From Natronosalvus halobius (lineage in GTDB: Archaea > Halobacteriota > Halobacteria > Halobacteriales > Natrialbaceae), in the NCBI RefSeq assembly GCF_024138145.1, contig NZ_CP099997.1, positions 1,612,001-1,676,000 of the forward strand: a stretch of DNA of 64,000 bases. Reading direction: 5' to 3'. A program made the translations under genes and the position numbers. Under the pieces are notes generated by a model. The model was not told the origin of the DNA. It ran no database searches and worked only from the letters and a program-made list of their open reading frames with translations. Shown piece by piece: positions 10,291-18,386 of the stretch (position 1 is the stretch's first letter; every line of letters begins with the position of its first letter).

Positions 10291-10761
10291 ATGGCCGATC
10301 GCCACGCCGAATCGACCGGGAGTCACCGAACCATGGAGCGTGACCCGCGCGACGAGTCGACCCAGATCGCGAACGAAGAGCGACGGAAACAGACACCGAT
10401 TCTCAGCGCGATCATCGCCGGACTGGGGCTCTGGGTCGCGCTCTCGGGACTCCTCCTCGACGCGGGAGCGACGTCGACCGCGGTCACGAACAACTTTCTC
10501 GTCGGCCTCGTCATCGCACTCGCCGCCGGGTACAACTACTATCGCGTCCGAAACGACGTCCCGCTGAGCCCGGTCGTTGCCTCCCTGGTCGCCGTCCTCG
10601 GACTCTGGCTGATCGTCGCGGCCCCCGCCCTCGGAATAGTCGGCGCGCTGTTCTGGAGTACGTTCGCCGCCGGCCTCCTCGTCGTCGGTCTCTCGGGCTG
10701 GACCGTCTACACGGCTCGAGAAGCACGATCCGTGACGGGGGAAGCCCGATCGCGGTTCTGA
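10291..10761 (+). CDS. SPW repeat membrane protein
   Basis: After a charged N-terminus there are four hydrophobic segments. Two SPW-type repeats are visible (LGLWVALSGLLL and LGLWLIVAAPAL), each followed by a second helix (NNFLVGLVIALAAGYNYYR; LFWSTFAAGLLVVGLSGW). The family is of unknown function. The start is uncertain: GTG 10249, ATG 10291 and ATG 10333 are all in frame, and a T-rich box near 10219 would favour 10249. Confidence 0.75.
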   Translation: MADRHAESTGSHRTMERDPRDESTQIANEERRKQTPILSAIIAGLGLWVALSGLLLDAGATSTAVTNNFLVGLVIALAAGYNYYRVRNDVPLSPVVASLVAVLGLWLIVAAPALGIVGALFWSTFAAGLLVVGLSGWTVYTAREARSVTGEARSRF

Positions 10762-10800
10762 GTTCGGGTCACGGTTCGAGGGGAGTCCGTTCGATCCACG

Positions 10801-11067
10801 TTACGGCTCGAGGGGGACTCCTTCGAGTTCGAGTTCGAGTTCGAGTCGCCGCCGTCGATGGGTCGCCTCGAGAAAGCCGGCGGCGACGGCAGCGAACGCG
10901 CCCATGACGATTGCGAAGCCGATCACGGGGAGGAGCGGTCCGTCGGTGAGTACCCCGATCGCGAGTTGGGCGAGCGCGAGGACCACCGGTGTGACGACGA
11001 CGAGCGCGGTTTCGACGGGCGCGGTTCGAAACAGTTCCGTCAACGGGAATGTGTCGGTAGCGGGCAT
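10801..11067 (-). CDS. small two-helix membrane protein
   Basis: An 88-residue protein starting MPATDTFPLTELFRTAPVE, with two hydrophobic helices (ALVVVTPVVLALAQLAIGVL and LPVIGFAIVMGAFAAVAAGF) and a charged tail of alternating Leu/Glu (RRRRLELELELEG). The family is not recognised. It is convergent with the SPW gene. ATG 11067 was preferred over one eight codons upstream because the upstream residues look noncoding. Confidence 0.55.
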   Translation of the reverse strand: MPATDTFPLTELFRTAPVETALVVVTPVVLALAQLAIGVLTDGPLLPVIGFAIVMGAFAAVAAGFLEATHRRRRLELELELEGVPLEP

Positions 11068-11256
11068 ACGAAATCCGTTCTTACCGGACACCAGAACGGG
11101 GGTTTCGTAGCTCTTGTGGTTCTCGAGCGAGCCCGAAACCGATCACGAGACGGCGGTTCAATCCCGCGTTTGTCTGGAAACGTCACCTTACGCGGCGGAC
11201 GGGGCGCGGGTCGTCCCGACCGATACGTATTTTCTTCCCGGCGCGTATCGTCGAGT

Positions 11257-11808
11257 ATGCGGATCCGTGACTGGCAGGATGTGCTCCAGGACGTCGTCGA
11301 ACGGGACGTCGACCCCGAGGGCTGGCGCGCGGTCGCCGGCGACCGGGCCCGCGGGGTCGGCGAGGACATGTACCTCGCCCACCCTCGTGTCGGGCTGTTC
11401 GTCCTGAAGACGTACGCGAAAAACCCTTACGAGGTCAGGGGCATCGGTAGCCGGGTCGCTCGTCACCTGGACGACGAGATTGGCTCCTTTCTCCCCGACG
11501 AGGAGACGCCCAGCCGGTTCGCCGTTCAGTCTCCGCCGGAGAACGAGGACCACGCCCAATCGGTCGCCAAACGCCTCGAGACCGTCGTCCAGACGCACGC
11601 CGACGCGCCGACGCGGCCCCAGGACTTCTTCGACGACGTGATGGGCGCCCTCGAGAGCCCCGCGTTCGGGCCGATGGCGTACGACCAGTACGACCGTCCC
11701 GACGAACTCGAGGGGCTGTCCGACGAGTTCGAAGACGCCGAGAAGTTGCTGGATTCCGAACTCGAGGACCTGATCGAAGAGGACGCGGTCGATCGCGGGT
11801 TCATGTAG
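11257..11808 (+). CDS. conserved haloarchaeal protein of unknown function
   Basis: A 183-residue acidic soluble protein, MRIRDWQDVLQDVVERD at its start and ending DLIEEDAVDRGFM. I do not recognise a catalytic motif. The middle (VGLFVLKTYAKNPYEVRGIGS) and the Asp/Glu-rich tail look like a conserved haloarchaeal hypothetical. A TATA-like cgtatttt lies about 28 bases before the ATG, so the transcript is probably leaderless and the longer upstream frame is not used. Confidence 0.75.
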   Translation: MRIRDWQDVLQDVVERDVDPEGWRAVAGDRARGVGEDMYLAHPRVGLFVLKTYAKNPYEVRGIGSRVARHLDDEIGSFLPDEETPSRFAVQSPPENEDHAQSVAKRLETVVQTHADAPTRPQDFFDDVMGALESPAFGPMAYDQYDRPDELEGLSDEFEDAEKLLDSELEDLIEEDAVDRGFM

Positions 11809-11911
11809 CGAGCGTCGTCGTCATCTATCACGAGAGACGTTGGCGAGAACACTCGAGGAAAACGGCTGACAAGATACTCGACGAATACACTCGACGAGAG
11901 CAACTCGTTCG

Positions 11912-13237
11912 TCAATCGGTCGTCACGGTCTCCTCCGGTCCCCCGTCAACAGGCGCGTCGGCCCACGCCCCGTCCGCGAGGTCGATCGCACCGGTCCACT
12001 TGCCGACGACCGACGAGACTGCGAGGTCGCCGGTGACGTTGTTCGTCGTCGCGATCCGACCGAGGATCGGATCGACGCCCGCGACGAAGCCGACGATCTC
12101 GAGGGGCAGGCCGAGTGCGTTCAGGATGACGGTGAGCATGATGAGCCCGGCCCCGGGGACGCCGGCCGTCCCGATGCTGATCAGGATCACCGTAAAGAGG
12201 ACGAGCACCTGCTCGCCCAGCCCCAGCGAGATGCCGACCATGTTAGCGGCAAAGACGGCCGTGACCGCCTGCCGGATCGCCGCGCCGTCCATGTTGATCG
12301 TCGCCCCGAGGGGCAGCCCGAAGCCGTAGACCGACTCGTCGATCCGCAGGTTCTCCTCGGCGTTCGTGATCGTGACGGGCAAGGTGGCTGTCGAGGAACG
12401 CGTCGTGAACGCCATCAGCATGGCGTCTTTCGCCCCATTGAGGAAGTCAAGCGGCGACTGCCCGAGGATTCCGATCGTCATCACGCCGAGGTAGGTGACG
12501 GTCATGTGGATCACGATCCCCACCGCGATGACGCCCACGAGCGCGCCGAGTTGCACGATCGCCCCGAGTCCCTCGGCCCCAATCGACGCAGCCATCAGCG
12601 CGAAGACGCCGACGACGCCGTACTCCAGGACGCCCCAGATGATCTTGAACAGCGCCTGCGTTCCAGCGTCGATGAACGCGAAGAAACCGCCGACCGCCCC
12701 CTCGACGGACTCGTCGTTCGTGGCCTCGCGGACCGACGTCAGCGCAAGCCCGAAGACGATCACGAAGAAGATCGTCGCGAGGATGTCACCCTCCACCATC
12801 GCCCCGAGCGGGTTCTCCGGGACGATTCCGAGCATGACCTCCGTGACCGTCGGCGGCTCTGCCTCTCGAGCCTCGCCACCGGTGAACTCCACGGCTGTAC
12901 CGGGGTCGAACAGGTTCGCGACTGCGAGGCCGATGACGGCCGCGACGGTCGTCGTCGCGATGTAGAGCCCGACCGTGAGCCCACCGACCTTGCCCAGCCG
13001 AGACGGCGTCAGTTTGCGGATCCCGCCGAGCAGCGTGAAGACGATGATCGGGATGATGAGCATCTCCAGGAGGCGCAAGAAGAGATCCCCCAGCGGGCTG
13101 AGAACGCTCGCTCGCTCCCCGGCGACCGCGCCGAGAGCGGATCCGAGGACGAATGCGACGGCGATGCGGTAGATGAGTGGGACGGATCGATACGTGCTCC
13201 ACAGGCGTCGGTGGAGCGACGCGCGGGTCTGGCTCAT
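11912..13237 (-). CDS. dicarboxylate/amino acid:cation symporter (GltP family)
   Basis: A 441-residue membrane protein of the DAACS family. Diagnostic segments are LRLLEMLIIPIIVFTLLGGI near the N-terminus, the serine-rich re-entrant loop TRSSTATLPVTI, the NMDGAAI motif in helix 7, and GAGLIMLTVILNALGLP near the second hairpin. It should import glutamate, aspartate or C4-dicarboxylates with sodium or protons. It stands alone on the minus strand. Substrate cannot be told from sequence. Confidence 0.93.
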   Translation of the reverse strand: MSQTRASLHRRLWSTYRSVPLIYRIAVAFVLGSALGAVAGERASVLSPLGDLFLRLLEMLIIPIIVFTLLGGIRKLTPSRLGKVGGLTVGLYIATTTVAAVIGLAVANLFDPGTAVEFTGGEAREAEPPTVTEVMLGIVPENPLGAMVEGDILATIFFVIVFGLALTSVREATNDESVEGAVGGFFAFIDAGTQALFKIIWGVLEYGVVGVFALMAASIGAEGLGAIVQLGALVGVIAVGIVIHMTVTYLGVMTIGILGQSPLDFLNGAKDAMLMAFTTRSSTATLPVTITNAEENLRIDESVYGFGLPLGATINMDGAAIRQAVTAVFAANMVGISLGLGEQVLVLFTVILISIGTAGVPGAGLIMLTVILNALGLPLEIVGFVAGVDPILGRIATTNNVTGDLAVSSVVGKWTGAIDLADGAWADAPVDGGPEETVTTD

Positions 13238-13507
13238 TGGCTTCGCTTCTAGCTGAGGCCATCAATCGGTGTCGCTGTCGGTGAGATTCTCCGCCACCTG
13301 TGACAGCCAACCGTTTGCGCTACGCTCCTTCGCTTCGCTCGCTCGCTCGGCGAAACGTTGATGAAAATCACGGCGTCATCCCCTCCGACGCAGCAAAGCT
13401 GCGCCTTCGAGGGATTCCTTGGCTCGCTCGCTCACCTTATTCGCTCGCGATGAGTACACACTGCTCACCCTGTACCTCTCGGGTTCTACGGATACACGGA
13501 TAGCAGG
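13238..13507. other. noncoding stretch with tcgctcgctcg-rich inverted patches
   Basis: No gene is supported. The DNA contains two clusters of gctcgctcgctc next to short inverted matches (cgctacgctccttcgcttcg; gcagcaaagctgcgc). These may be terminator-like or degenerate intergenic repeat elements. The clusters flank a patch with gatgaaaatcacggcg. Confidence 0.4.
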
Positions 13508-13715
13508 ATGCACACGTTGTTTTCCACGCGTCTCGATACAGACCGACTGATTTTCGAACGAATCAGTCACGAAACCGTCGACCCGTTCGAGCTGTACGCG
13601 TTCGTGAGTCGAGCCCAAAAAGTACGGTGGCCGCCACGAGGGGCTACTGCGCCAGCACTCGCCGTGGCCGGACGGAACAGTGACCGAGCAGCATCGGTTC
13701 ACCATCGTCGGATAG
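13508..13715 (+). pseudogene. decayed GNAT-family acetyltransferase
   Basis: The first 36 codons read MHTLFSTRLDTDRLIFERIS followed by HETVDPFELYAFVSR, matching the N-terminus of the haloarchaeal GNAT family (TDRLxLxR...TVDPFELY). Right after, from 13620, a different frame reads KYGGRHEGLLRQHSPWPDG and then TVTEQHRFTIV, which matches the C-terminus of the same family (GGRHEGLLRN...HRYTI). A TAG at 13713 follows where family members read on. About 130 codons of the acetyl-CoA binding core are missing between the two parts. So this is a remnant with an internal deletion and a frame change. Confidence 0.65.
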
Positions 13716-13965
13716 GTATACGAGGAAGCGACAATGGAGCCCGAGACGCTCGATTTCGACGTCGGGTGGAAGAGACCACCGACTCGAAGCAGTTACGACA
13801 TATAATACAATGGTTGTAGCATAGCACTATAGATAAAGGATTACTAGTCAGGCCGCGTTCGAACGACGTTTCGGCTGTCCGTAGAGCTGCGGGCCGACGA
13901 GACGATGGCGGTTGCAAGCCCAACGACCTTTTGAGCGAACCGTCAATCACAAACCGGTGAAGACT
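13716..13965. other. AT-rich noncoding region before the charged protein gene
   Basis: No gene is supported. The stretch 13799-13850 is AT-rich (acatataatacaatgg, actatagataaagg) and contains possible TATA elements. The start of the next gene at 13966 is preceded by cgaccttttgagcg about 35 bases upstream, a plausible promoter. Confidence 0.35.
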
Positions 13966-14190
13966 ATGTCTGAAGAGACAGATCACGGCCGAGATGTCGA
14001 ACTGGCCAAAGAAGACCCCGAGGCGGACGAGAACGAAGAACTCACCGAGGAGGAAAAAGAGGCCCGCCGTCGCCGAGACGAAGAGGAGCGAAAGGAGGAC
14101 ATCGAACACGGATCGATCGAACGCGAGAACGAGGCCCTCGAGCAGGAAAACCCGGACAATCACCGGGACGAACCACCTCACAACAGCTAG
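13966..14190 (+). CDS. small highly charged protein
   Basis: A 74-residue protein starting MSEETDHGRDVELAKEDP, almost all Glu, Asp, Arg and Lys, with EEKEARRRRDEEERKEDIEH in the middle, likely one helix. No hydrophobic core or known domain. Such short charged proteins are common in haloarchaea with unknown roles. The start is preceded by a possible promoter (ctttt at about -36). Confidence 0.55.
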   Translation: MSEETDHGRDVELAKEDPEADENEELTEEEKEARRRRDEEERKEDIEHGSIERENEALEQENPDNHRDEPPHNS

Positions 14191-14391
14191 CGACGACGTT
14201 CCGGTCAGCAGCCCTCTTCGTTCGGGAGGGATCGTTTCGGTCGAGCATTCGATCCCGCAGAGCGTTCCTCGAGTACCGGGCTCGGAATCGCTCGCGGGGA
14301 ACGGGGGCGAGAACGGGTGTTTGCCGGTTCCGGGCTCGTTACACTCGCCCATAGCGGTACCTCTTTTAGGCATCCACGCTTCGCCTCGAGT

Positions 14392-14814
14392 ATGACCACG
14401 CTCGGGCTGGTGATCGCCCAGTTCAATCGTCCGATCACCGAACGGATGGAAGCCGCCGCCCTGGAGGCCGCCGAGACCGCCGAGGCCGACGTGTACGACG
14501 TGGTGTCGGTCCCTGGCGTCTACGACGCACCGCTGGCCGCCGACCGGCTCGCCCGCCTCGAGGCCGTCGACGCCGTCGTCGTGATCGGGACGGTCATCAC
14601 CGGCGACACCGACCACGACCAGGTGATCACCGACGCCGCCGCCGGCCGTCTGGCCGACGTCAGCCTCGAGCGTGACACCCCGGTAACCCTCGGTGTCACA
14701 GGTCCCGGCATGTCCGCCGCGGAGGCCCGCGAGCGCGTCGAGAACGCCGCGAAGGCCGTCGACGGCGCGCTCGCCCTCGTCGAGGAACTGCCAACAAACG
14801 AACCAGCCGACTGA
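14392..14814 (+). CDS. ribH: 6,7-dimethyl-8-ribityllumazine synthase
   Basis: A 140-residue lumazine synthase that condenses the pyrimidine intermediate with dihydroxybutanone phosphate to give the riboflavin precursor. Visible features: GLVIAQFNRPITERM at the N-terminus with the substrate-binding FN, VPGVYDAPLAADRLA, VIGTVITGDTDHDQV with the catalytic His, and PVTLGVTGPG. The archaeal protein is short, as here. A TATA-like tctttta lies about 28 bases before the ATG at 14392, so upstream open codons are not used. The riboflavin pathway recurs at ribL 2.5 kb away. Confidence 0.93.
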   Translation: MTTLGLVIAQFNRPITERMEAAALEAAETAEADVYDVVSVPGVYDAPLAADRLARLEAVDAVVVIGTVITGDTDHDQVITDAAAGRLADVSLERDTPVTLGVTGPGMSAAEARERVENAAKAVDGALALVEELPTNEPAD

Positions 14815-14850
14815 CTCACAGCGAAACACACCACAGCCAAACCCTCAGCC

Positions 14851-15999
14851 ATGACCATGGAATTCACCGACCGCGTCTCCCGAGTCGAACCGTCCGCAAC
14901 CCTCACAATCTCCGCGCTCGCCACCGAACTCGAAGCCGACGGTGTCGACGTCGTGGACCTGAGCGTCGGCGAACCGGACTTCCCGACGCCCGAAAACGTC
15001 GTCCAGGCCGGCAAGGACGCGATGGACGCCGGCCACACCGGCTACACGACGCCCGCGGGCCACCTCGAGCTTCGCGAGGCCATCTCGGAGAAACTCGCCG
15101 CCGACGGCCTCGACCACGGCCCGGAGGAGATCATCGTCACACCCGGCGCGAAGCAATCGCTCTACGAGGTCGTCCAGACGCTGATTCAGGCAGACGACCA
15201 GGTCGTCCTCCTCGACCCCGCCTGGGTCTCCTACGAGGCGATGGTCGAGATGGCAGGCGGCACGCTCTCGCGAGTCGACCTCTCGGAAACTGACTTCCGG
15301 CTCGAGCCAGCCCTCGACGACCTCGCCGAGGCGGTCTCCGACGACACCGACCTGCTGATCGTCAACTCGCCGTCGAACCCGACGGGCGCGGTCTACTCGG
15401 ACGCGGCGCTCGAGAGTGTTCGTGACCTGGCCGTCGAGCACGATATCACAGTCATCTCCGACGAGATCTACAAAGAGATCACCTACGGCGTCGAGCCCAC
15501 GAGTCTCGGAACTCTCGAAGGGATGGCCGATCGCACCATCACGGTCAACGGCTTCTCGAAGGCCTACTCGATGACCGGCTGGCGACTGGGCTACTTCGCC
15601 GGACCAACGGACCTGATCGACCAGGCCGGCAAACTCCACAGCCACTCGGTCTCCTCGGCGACGAACTTCGTCCAGTACGCCGGGATCGAGGCGCTCGAAA
15701 ACACCGACGATGCCGTGACCGAGATGGTCGAGGCGTTCGAGGACCGACGCGACCTGGTCGTCGACTTGCTCGAGGACCACGGCGTCGATGTGGCCGTTCC
15801 AGACGGCGCGTTCTATATGATGCTCCCCGTCGATGCCGATGACCAGGCCTGGTGTGAGGGCGCCATCGAAGACGCCCACGTCGCGACCGTCCCCGGCAGT
15901 GCCTTCGGAACACCCGGATACGCCCGCATCTCCTACGCGGCGAGCGAGGAGCGACTCGAGGAGGGAATCGAGCGGCTGGCGGCCGAAGACTACCTCTAA
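14851..15999 (+). CDS. PLP-dependent aminotransferase class I/II
   Basis: A 382-residue fold-type I aminotransferase. LSVGEPDFPTPENV at the N-terminus, GYTTPAGHLELREAI, the PLP-contacting NSPSNPTGAVYS, VISDEIYKEITYG with the Asp and Tyr, and the Schiff-base lysine in NGFSKAYSMTGWRLGY are all present, as is the substrate-carboxylate Arg in YARISYA. Family members act on aspartate or aromatic amino acids; which one cannot be told. It starts 36 bases after ribH and could be in the same transcript. ATG 14857 is an alternative start. Confidence 0.93.
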   Translation: MTMEFTDRVSRVEPSATLTISALATELEADGVDVVDLSVGEPDFPTPENVVQAGKDAMDAGHTGYTTPAGHLELREAISEKLAADGLDHGPEEIIVTPGAKQSLYEVVQTLIQADDQVVLLDPAWVSYEAMVEMAGGTLSRVDLSETDFRLEPALDDLAEAVSDDTDLLIVNSPSNPTGAVYSDAALESVRDLAVEHDITVISDEIYKEITYGVEPTSLGTLEGMADRTITVNGFSKAYSMTGWRLGYFAGPTDLIDQAGKLHSHSVSSATNFVQYAGIEALENTDDAVTEMVEAFEDRRDLVVDLLEDHGVDVAVPDGAFYMMLPVDADDQAWCEGAIEDAHVATVPGSAFGTPGYARISYAASEERLEEGIERLAAEDYL

Positions 16000-16078
16000 T
16001 CGACCTCGAGACGGCGCCCTCCGCCACATTCTCCGACCACACACCTAGTTTTATTGATATTGTCTCCGTAGCGAGAAT

Positions 16079-16963
16079 ATGGGTCTCGAGAATCGTCGAT
16101 CGCTGACAGCCGCACAAATCGCCGGCATCTACGCGATCGTGAGCGGACTGTGGGTCGTCCTCACCGATCGGTTCCTCGAGATACTGTTTCCAACGATCGC
16201 AGCCATGTCCGTCGCACAGACGGCAAAAGGGCTCGTCTTCATCCTCGCCTCGACCATCATCATCTACGCCCTCGTCGCCCGAAGTCGACACGAACTCGAG
16301 GAGACGAACCGCCGCCTCGACCTCGCGCTTCGACACTCGAGCGTTCTCCACCGCGTGCTCAGGCACAACCTTCGGAACACCTGCAACGTTATCCAGGGGA
16401 CCGCCGAGACGCTCCAGGAGCGAACCGAGAACGTCGACGGATCACTCGAAATCATCGAAGAGGAAGCCGAGCGGCTGGTTTCGATCGGCGACAAATCACG
16501 ATCTCTGGAGTCGGTGATCGGAACGGGTCCACAGTCTCGAACGGAGGTCGACCTGGCGGAGATCGTCGAGGAGTACGCCGAGATCTACCGCCAACGGTTC
16601 CCATCAGCCCGAATCGAAACGGACGTTCCGGAGACTGCCCGATTCGAAGCACATCCGAAGGTCGAACTCGCCATCGACGAGTTGCTCGAGAACGCCATCG
16701 TTCACCACGGCTCGCCCGAACCGGTAGTGCGGCTCGCGGTCGATCGGTCTGCGGACGGGCACGTCGCCTTCGAGGTCGTCGACGATGGGGTCGGCATCCC
16801 GGCGACCGAGCGCGAGGCACTCGAAACCGCCGTCGAGGATCAACTCGTTCACGCAAGCGGCGTCGGCCTCTGGCTGGCACAGATCCTCGTGCTCGAGTCG
16901 GGCGGGACGTTCGAGGTCAGCAGGGCCGACGCCGGTGGGACGACCGTTCGCGCCGTATTCTGA
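16079..16963 (+). CDS. membrane-bound sensor histidine kinase
   Basis: A 294-residue protein with two N-terminal transmembrane helices (IAGIYAIVSGLWVVLTD and AKGLVFILASTIIIYALVA). The H box is HRVLRHNLRN (His near residue 94) and the ATPase domain carries the N box ELLENAIVHHG, G1 VVDDGVGIPA and G2 ASGVGLWLAQILV. It would autophosphorylate on His and pass phosphate to an unlinked receiver. There is no PAS or HAMP domain, and no response regulator is adjacent. TATA-like ttttattgat lies about 25 bases upstream. Confidence 0.93.
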   Translation: MGLENRRSLTAAQIAGIYAIVSGLWVVLTDRFLEILFPTIAAMSVAQTAKGLVFILASTIIIYALVARSRHELEETNRRLDLALRHSSVLHRVLRHNLRNTCNVIQGTAETLQERTENVDGSLEIIEEEAERLVSIGDKSRSLESVIGTGPQSRTEVDLAEIVEEYAEIYRQRFPSARIETDVPETARFEAHPKVELAIDELLENAIVHHGSPEPVVRLAVDRSADGHVAFEVVDDGVGIPATEREALETAVEDQLVHASGVGLWLAQILVLESGGTFEVSRADAGGTTVRAVF

Positions 16964-17052
16964 CTGCGTTTGGATCGGATTCGAACGCCCATCGAACTCG
17001 AGCGTAGGGACCTGACCCAAGCCGTTACCCAAATCCTGTAAGCCGAATTCCG

Positions 17053-17544
17053 TTACCCGCGGCGTCGAAGAATTCGCTCGACGATCAATCGCGTCGACAA
17101 CAGTTCGTCGTCGTACTTTGGCTCTCGCCCCGACGCACGCTCGACCGCACAGTCGATGCCGCGGGACTCGAGCTCGGCCTCGATTGCACCGGGGTCGTGG
17201 TGCTGGTCGTGGCCCAGCGCGATAACGTCGGGATCGAGTTCCTCGATCGGCCGGAAGATGTCCTCACGGTCACCCAGGATTGCCTCGTCGACCACCTCGA
17301 GAGCGGCGACCAGTTCCCGGCGCTGCCGGGCGGCACAAATCGGGGCCTCCTTGTGGTCGACGTTCGTCGGCCGAGCGACGATGACGACGAGTTCGTCGCC
17401 CATCGCCCTGGCCTGCTCCAGGTAGTGGACGTGGCCGGGGTGAAGCAGGTCGAAGGTTCCCTGAGCGACGACGAGCGTCTCGTCGGGTCGGCCGTCTCGT
17501 CCCCGGGTTCGTGTCGTTCGGTCGGTGTTTCGCGTGTCCGTCAT
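17053..17544 (-). CDS. ribL: FAD synthase (archaeal RibL type nucleotidyltransferase)
   Basis: A 163-residue cytidylyltransferase-fold protein. The nucleotide-binding motif [17 protein letters not shown] (with HPGH) is at about residue 30, ending with STRLIVERI, which matches the ISSTxIR-like motif. Archaeal members convert FMN to FAD with CTP or ATP. Its start codon ATG overlaps the stop of the short repeat ORF upstream (ATGA), coupling it to the JAMM gene. The basic N-terminal 20 residues ([10 protein letters not shown]) precede the domain. Confidence 0.9.
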   Translation of the reverse strand: MTDTRNTDRTTRTRGRDGRPDETLVVAQGTFDLLHPGHVHYLEQARAMGDELVVIVARPTNVDHKEAPICAARQRRELVAALEVVDEAILGDREDIFRPIEELDPDVIALGHDQHHDPGAIEAELESRGIDCAVERASGREPKYDDELLSTRLIVERILRRRG

Positions 17545-17714
17545 TGTAGTCTCTCACCGTCGGTCGCGTTGGTGCCGTTACCGTTCGCCGCGCTTTGCGC
17601 GCTCACCGCGCTCGCATTGTTCGCAACACCCGCATCGCTCGCATCGTTCGCAACACTCGTATCGCTCGCATCGTTCGCAACACTCGTATCGCTCGCATCG
17701 TTCGCGTCGTTCAT
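17541..17714 (-). CDS. 57-residue repeat peptide ORF linking JAMM and ribL
   Basis: An open frame of 58 codons that begins in the stop of the JAMM gene (ATGA at 17711-17714) and ends in the start of ribL (ATGA at 17541-17544). The peptide starts [20 protein letters not shown] and continues with [17 protein letters not shown]. It consists of three copies of a nine-residue unit, encoded by 27-base tandem repeats at about 17626-17706, then a Ser/Ala/Asn/Thr tail. No known domain; composition suggests disorder. The double overlap suggests real translation, but it could be a fortunate open frame between two coupled genes. Confidence 0.5.
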   Translation of the reverse strand: MNDANDASDTSVANDASDTSVANDASDAGVANNASAVSAQSAANGNGTNATDGERLQ

Positions 17715-18208
17715 CCGCGTAACTCCTCGTCGATGTCCGCCTGCGTGAAATCGAAGAACGACTCGCTGTCGGGCAAGTCGACGTCGATGACCTCGAGGTG
17801 CGTCCGCCGCCCCTGCGAGTCGAACGCCTTCCAGTCGTTCCGGCGGTAGGGCGCGCCGATGATAACGTGCACGCTGCCCCGGCCGAACGTCTCCAGGTCA
17901 GCCTGGCTCGGCCGGATCACGCCGTTGGGGTGGGAGTGGACGCTGCCGAGAGCCTTCACGTCGTTCGGAATCGAACTGGTCTGTACGGTCGCGCTCACGC
18001 TATTGGACTCGGTTCCGGGGATGATCAGCACGTCGGTGATGACCAGCCCCTCCCGGTCGAGTCCCAGTTCCGCAGCCTCGGTCCCCCGGAGAAACCCCAT
18101 GTACTCGTCGGGGTGGGCGGCTTCGGAGGACTCGAGGGCGAACTCGACGGTCTCCTCGGCGATGCCGAGAATCTCGCTCGAGCGAAAGAACGCGTCCAGC
18201 AGACCCAT
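17711..18208 (-). CDS. JAMM/MPN+ metalloprotease-like protein
   Basis: A 165-residue Mov34/JAMM domain. The metal-binding motif HSHPNGVIRPSQAD (HxHPxG..SxxD) is present, with an upstream Glu in DEYMGFLRGTE, so the active-site set is complete. In haloarchaea such proteins remove ubiquitin-like SAMP modifiers; the specific substrate here is unknown. The start is ATG 18208 (MGLLDAFFRSSEILGI) rather than a longer frame upstream that runs into the divergent DHH promoter. Its stop overlaps a short repeat ORF. Confidence 0.88.
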   Translation of the reverse strand: MGLLDAFFRSSEILGIAEETVEFALESSEAAHPDEYMGFLRGTEAAELGLDREGLVITDVLIIPGTESNSVSATVQTSSIPNDVKALGSVHSHPNGVIRPSQADLETFGRGSVHVIIGAPYRRNDWKAFDSQGRRTHLEVIDVDLPDSESFFDFTQADIDEELRG

Positions 18209-18386
18209 GCCCCTACGTCCGGTCCTGACGTTGCTAAACGTTCCGGAAGCCGACGCCCAGCGGCCCGCGTCATCCCCGGCGGCCCGGATCGGTACCGGCC
18301 GTGGATTCTGCATCCGCACCCGCCGAAAGGGGCCACAGATCGCCTTGGCAAGCGTTATACGCGGCGAAGCCAAATTACCGTCACCG

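Noticed and set aside
13238-13507. Possible insertion sequence remnant
   Set aside because: Repetitive gctcgctcg patches but no terminal inverted repeats or transposase fragment.
13699-14829. Long antisense frame over ribH
   Set aside because: ribH has clear lumazine synthase motifs and a promoter; the antisense frame has none.
17626-17706. Tandem repeats as a CRISPR array
   Set aside because: Units are contiguous 27-base copies without spacers and they keep an open frame; no cas genes are near.
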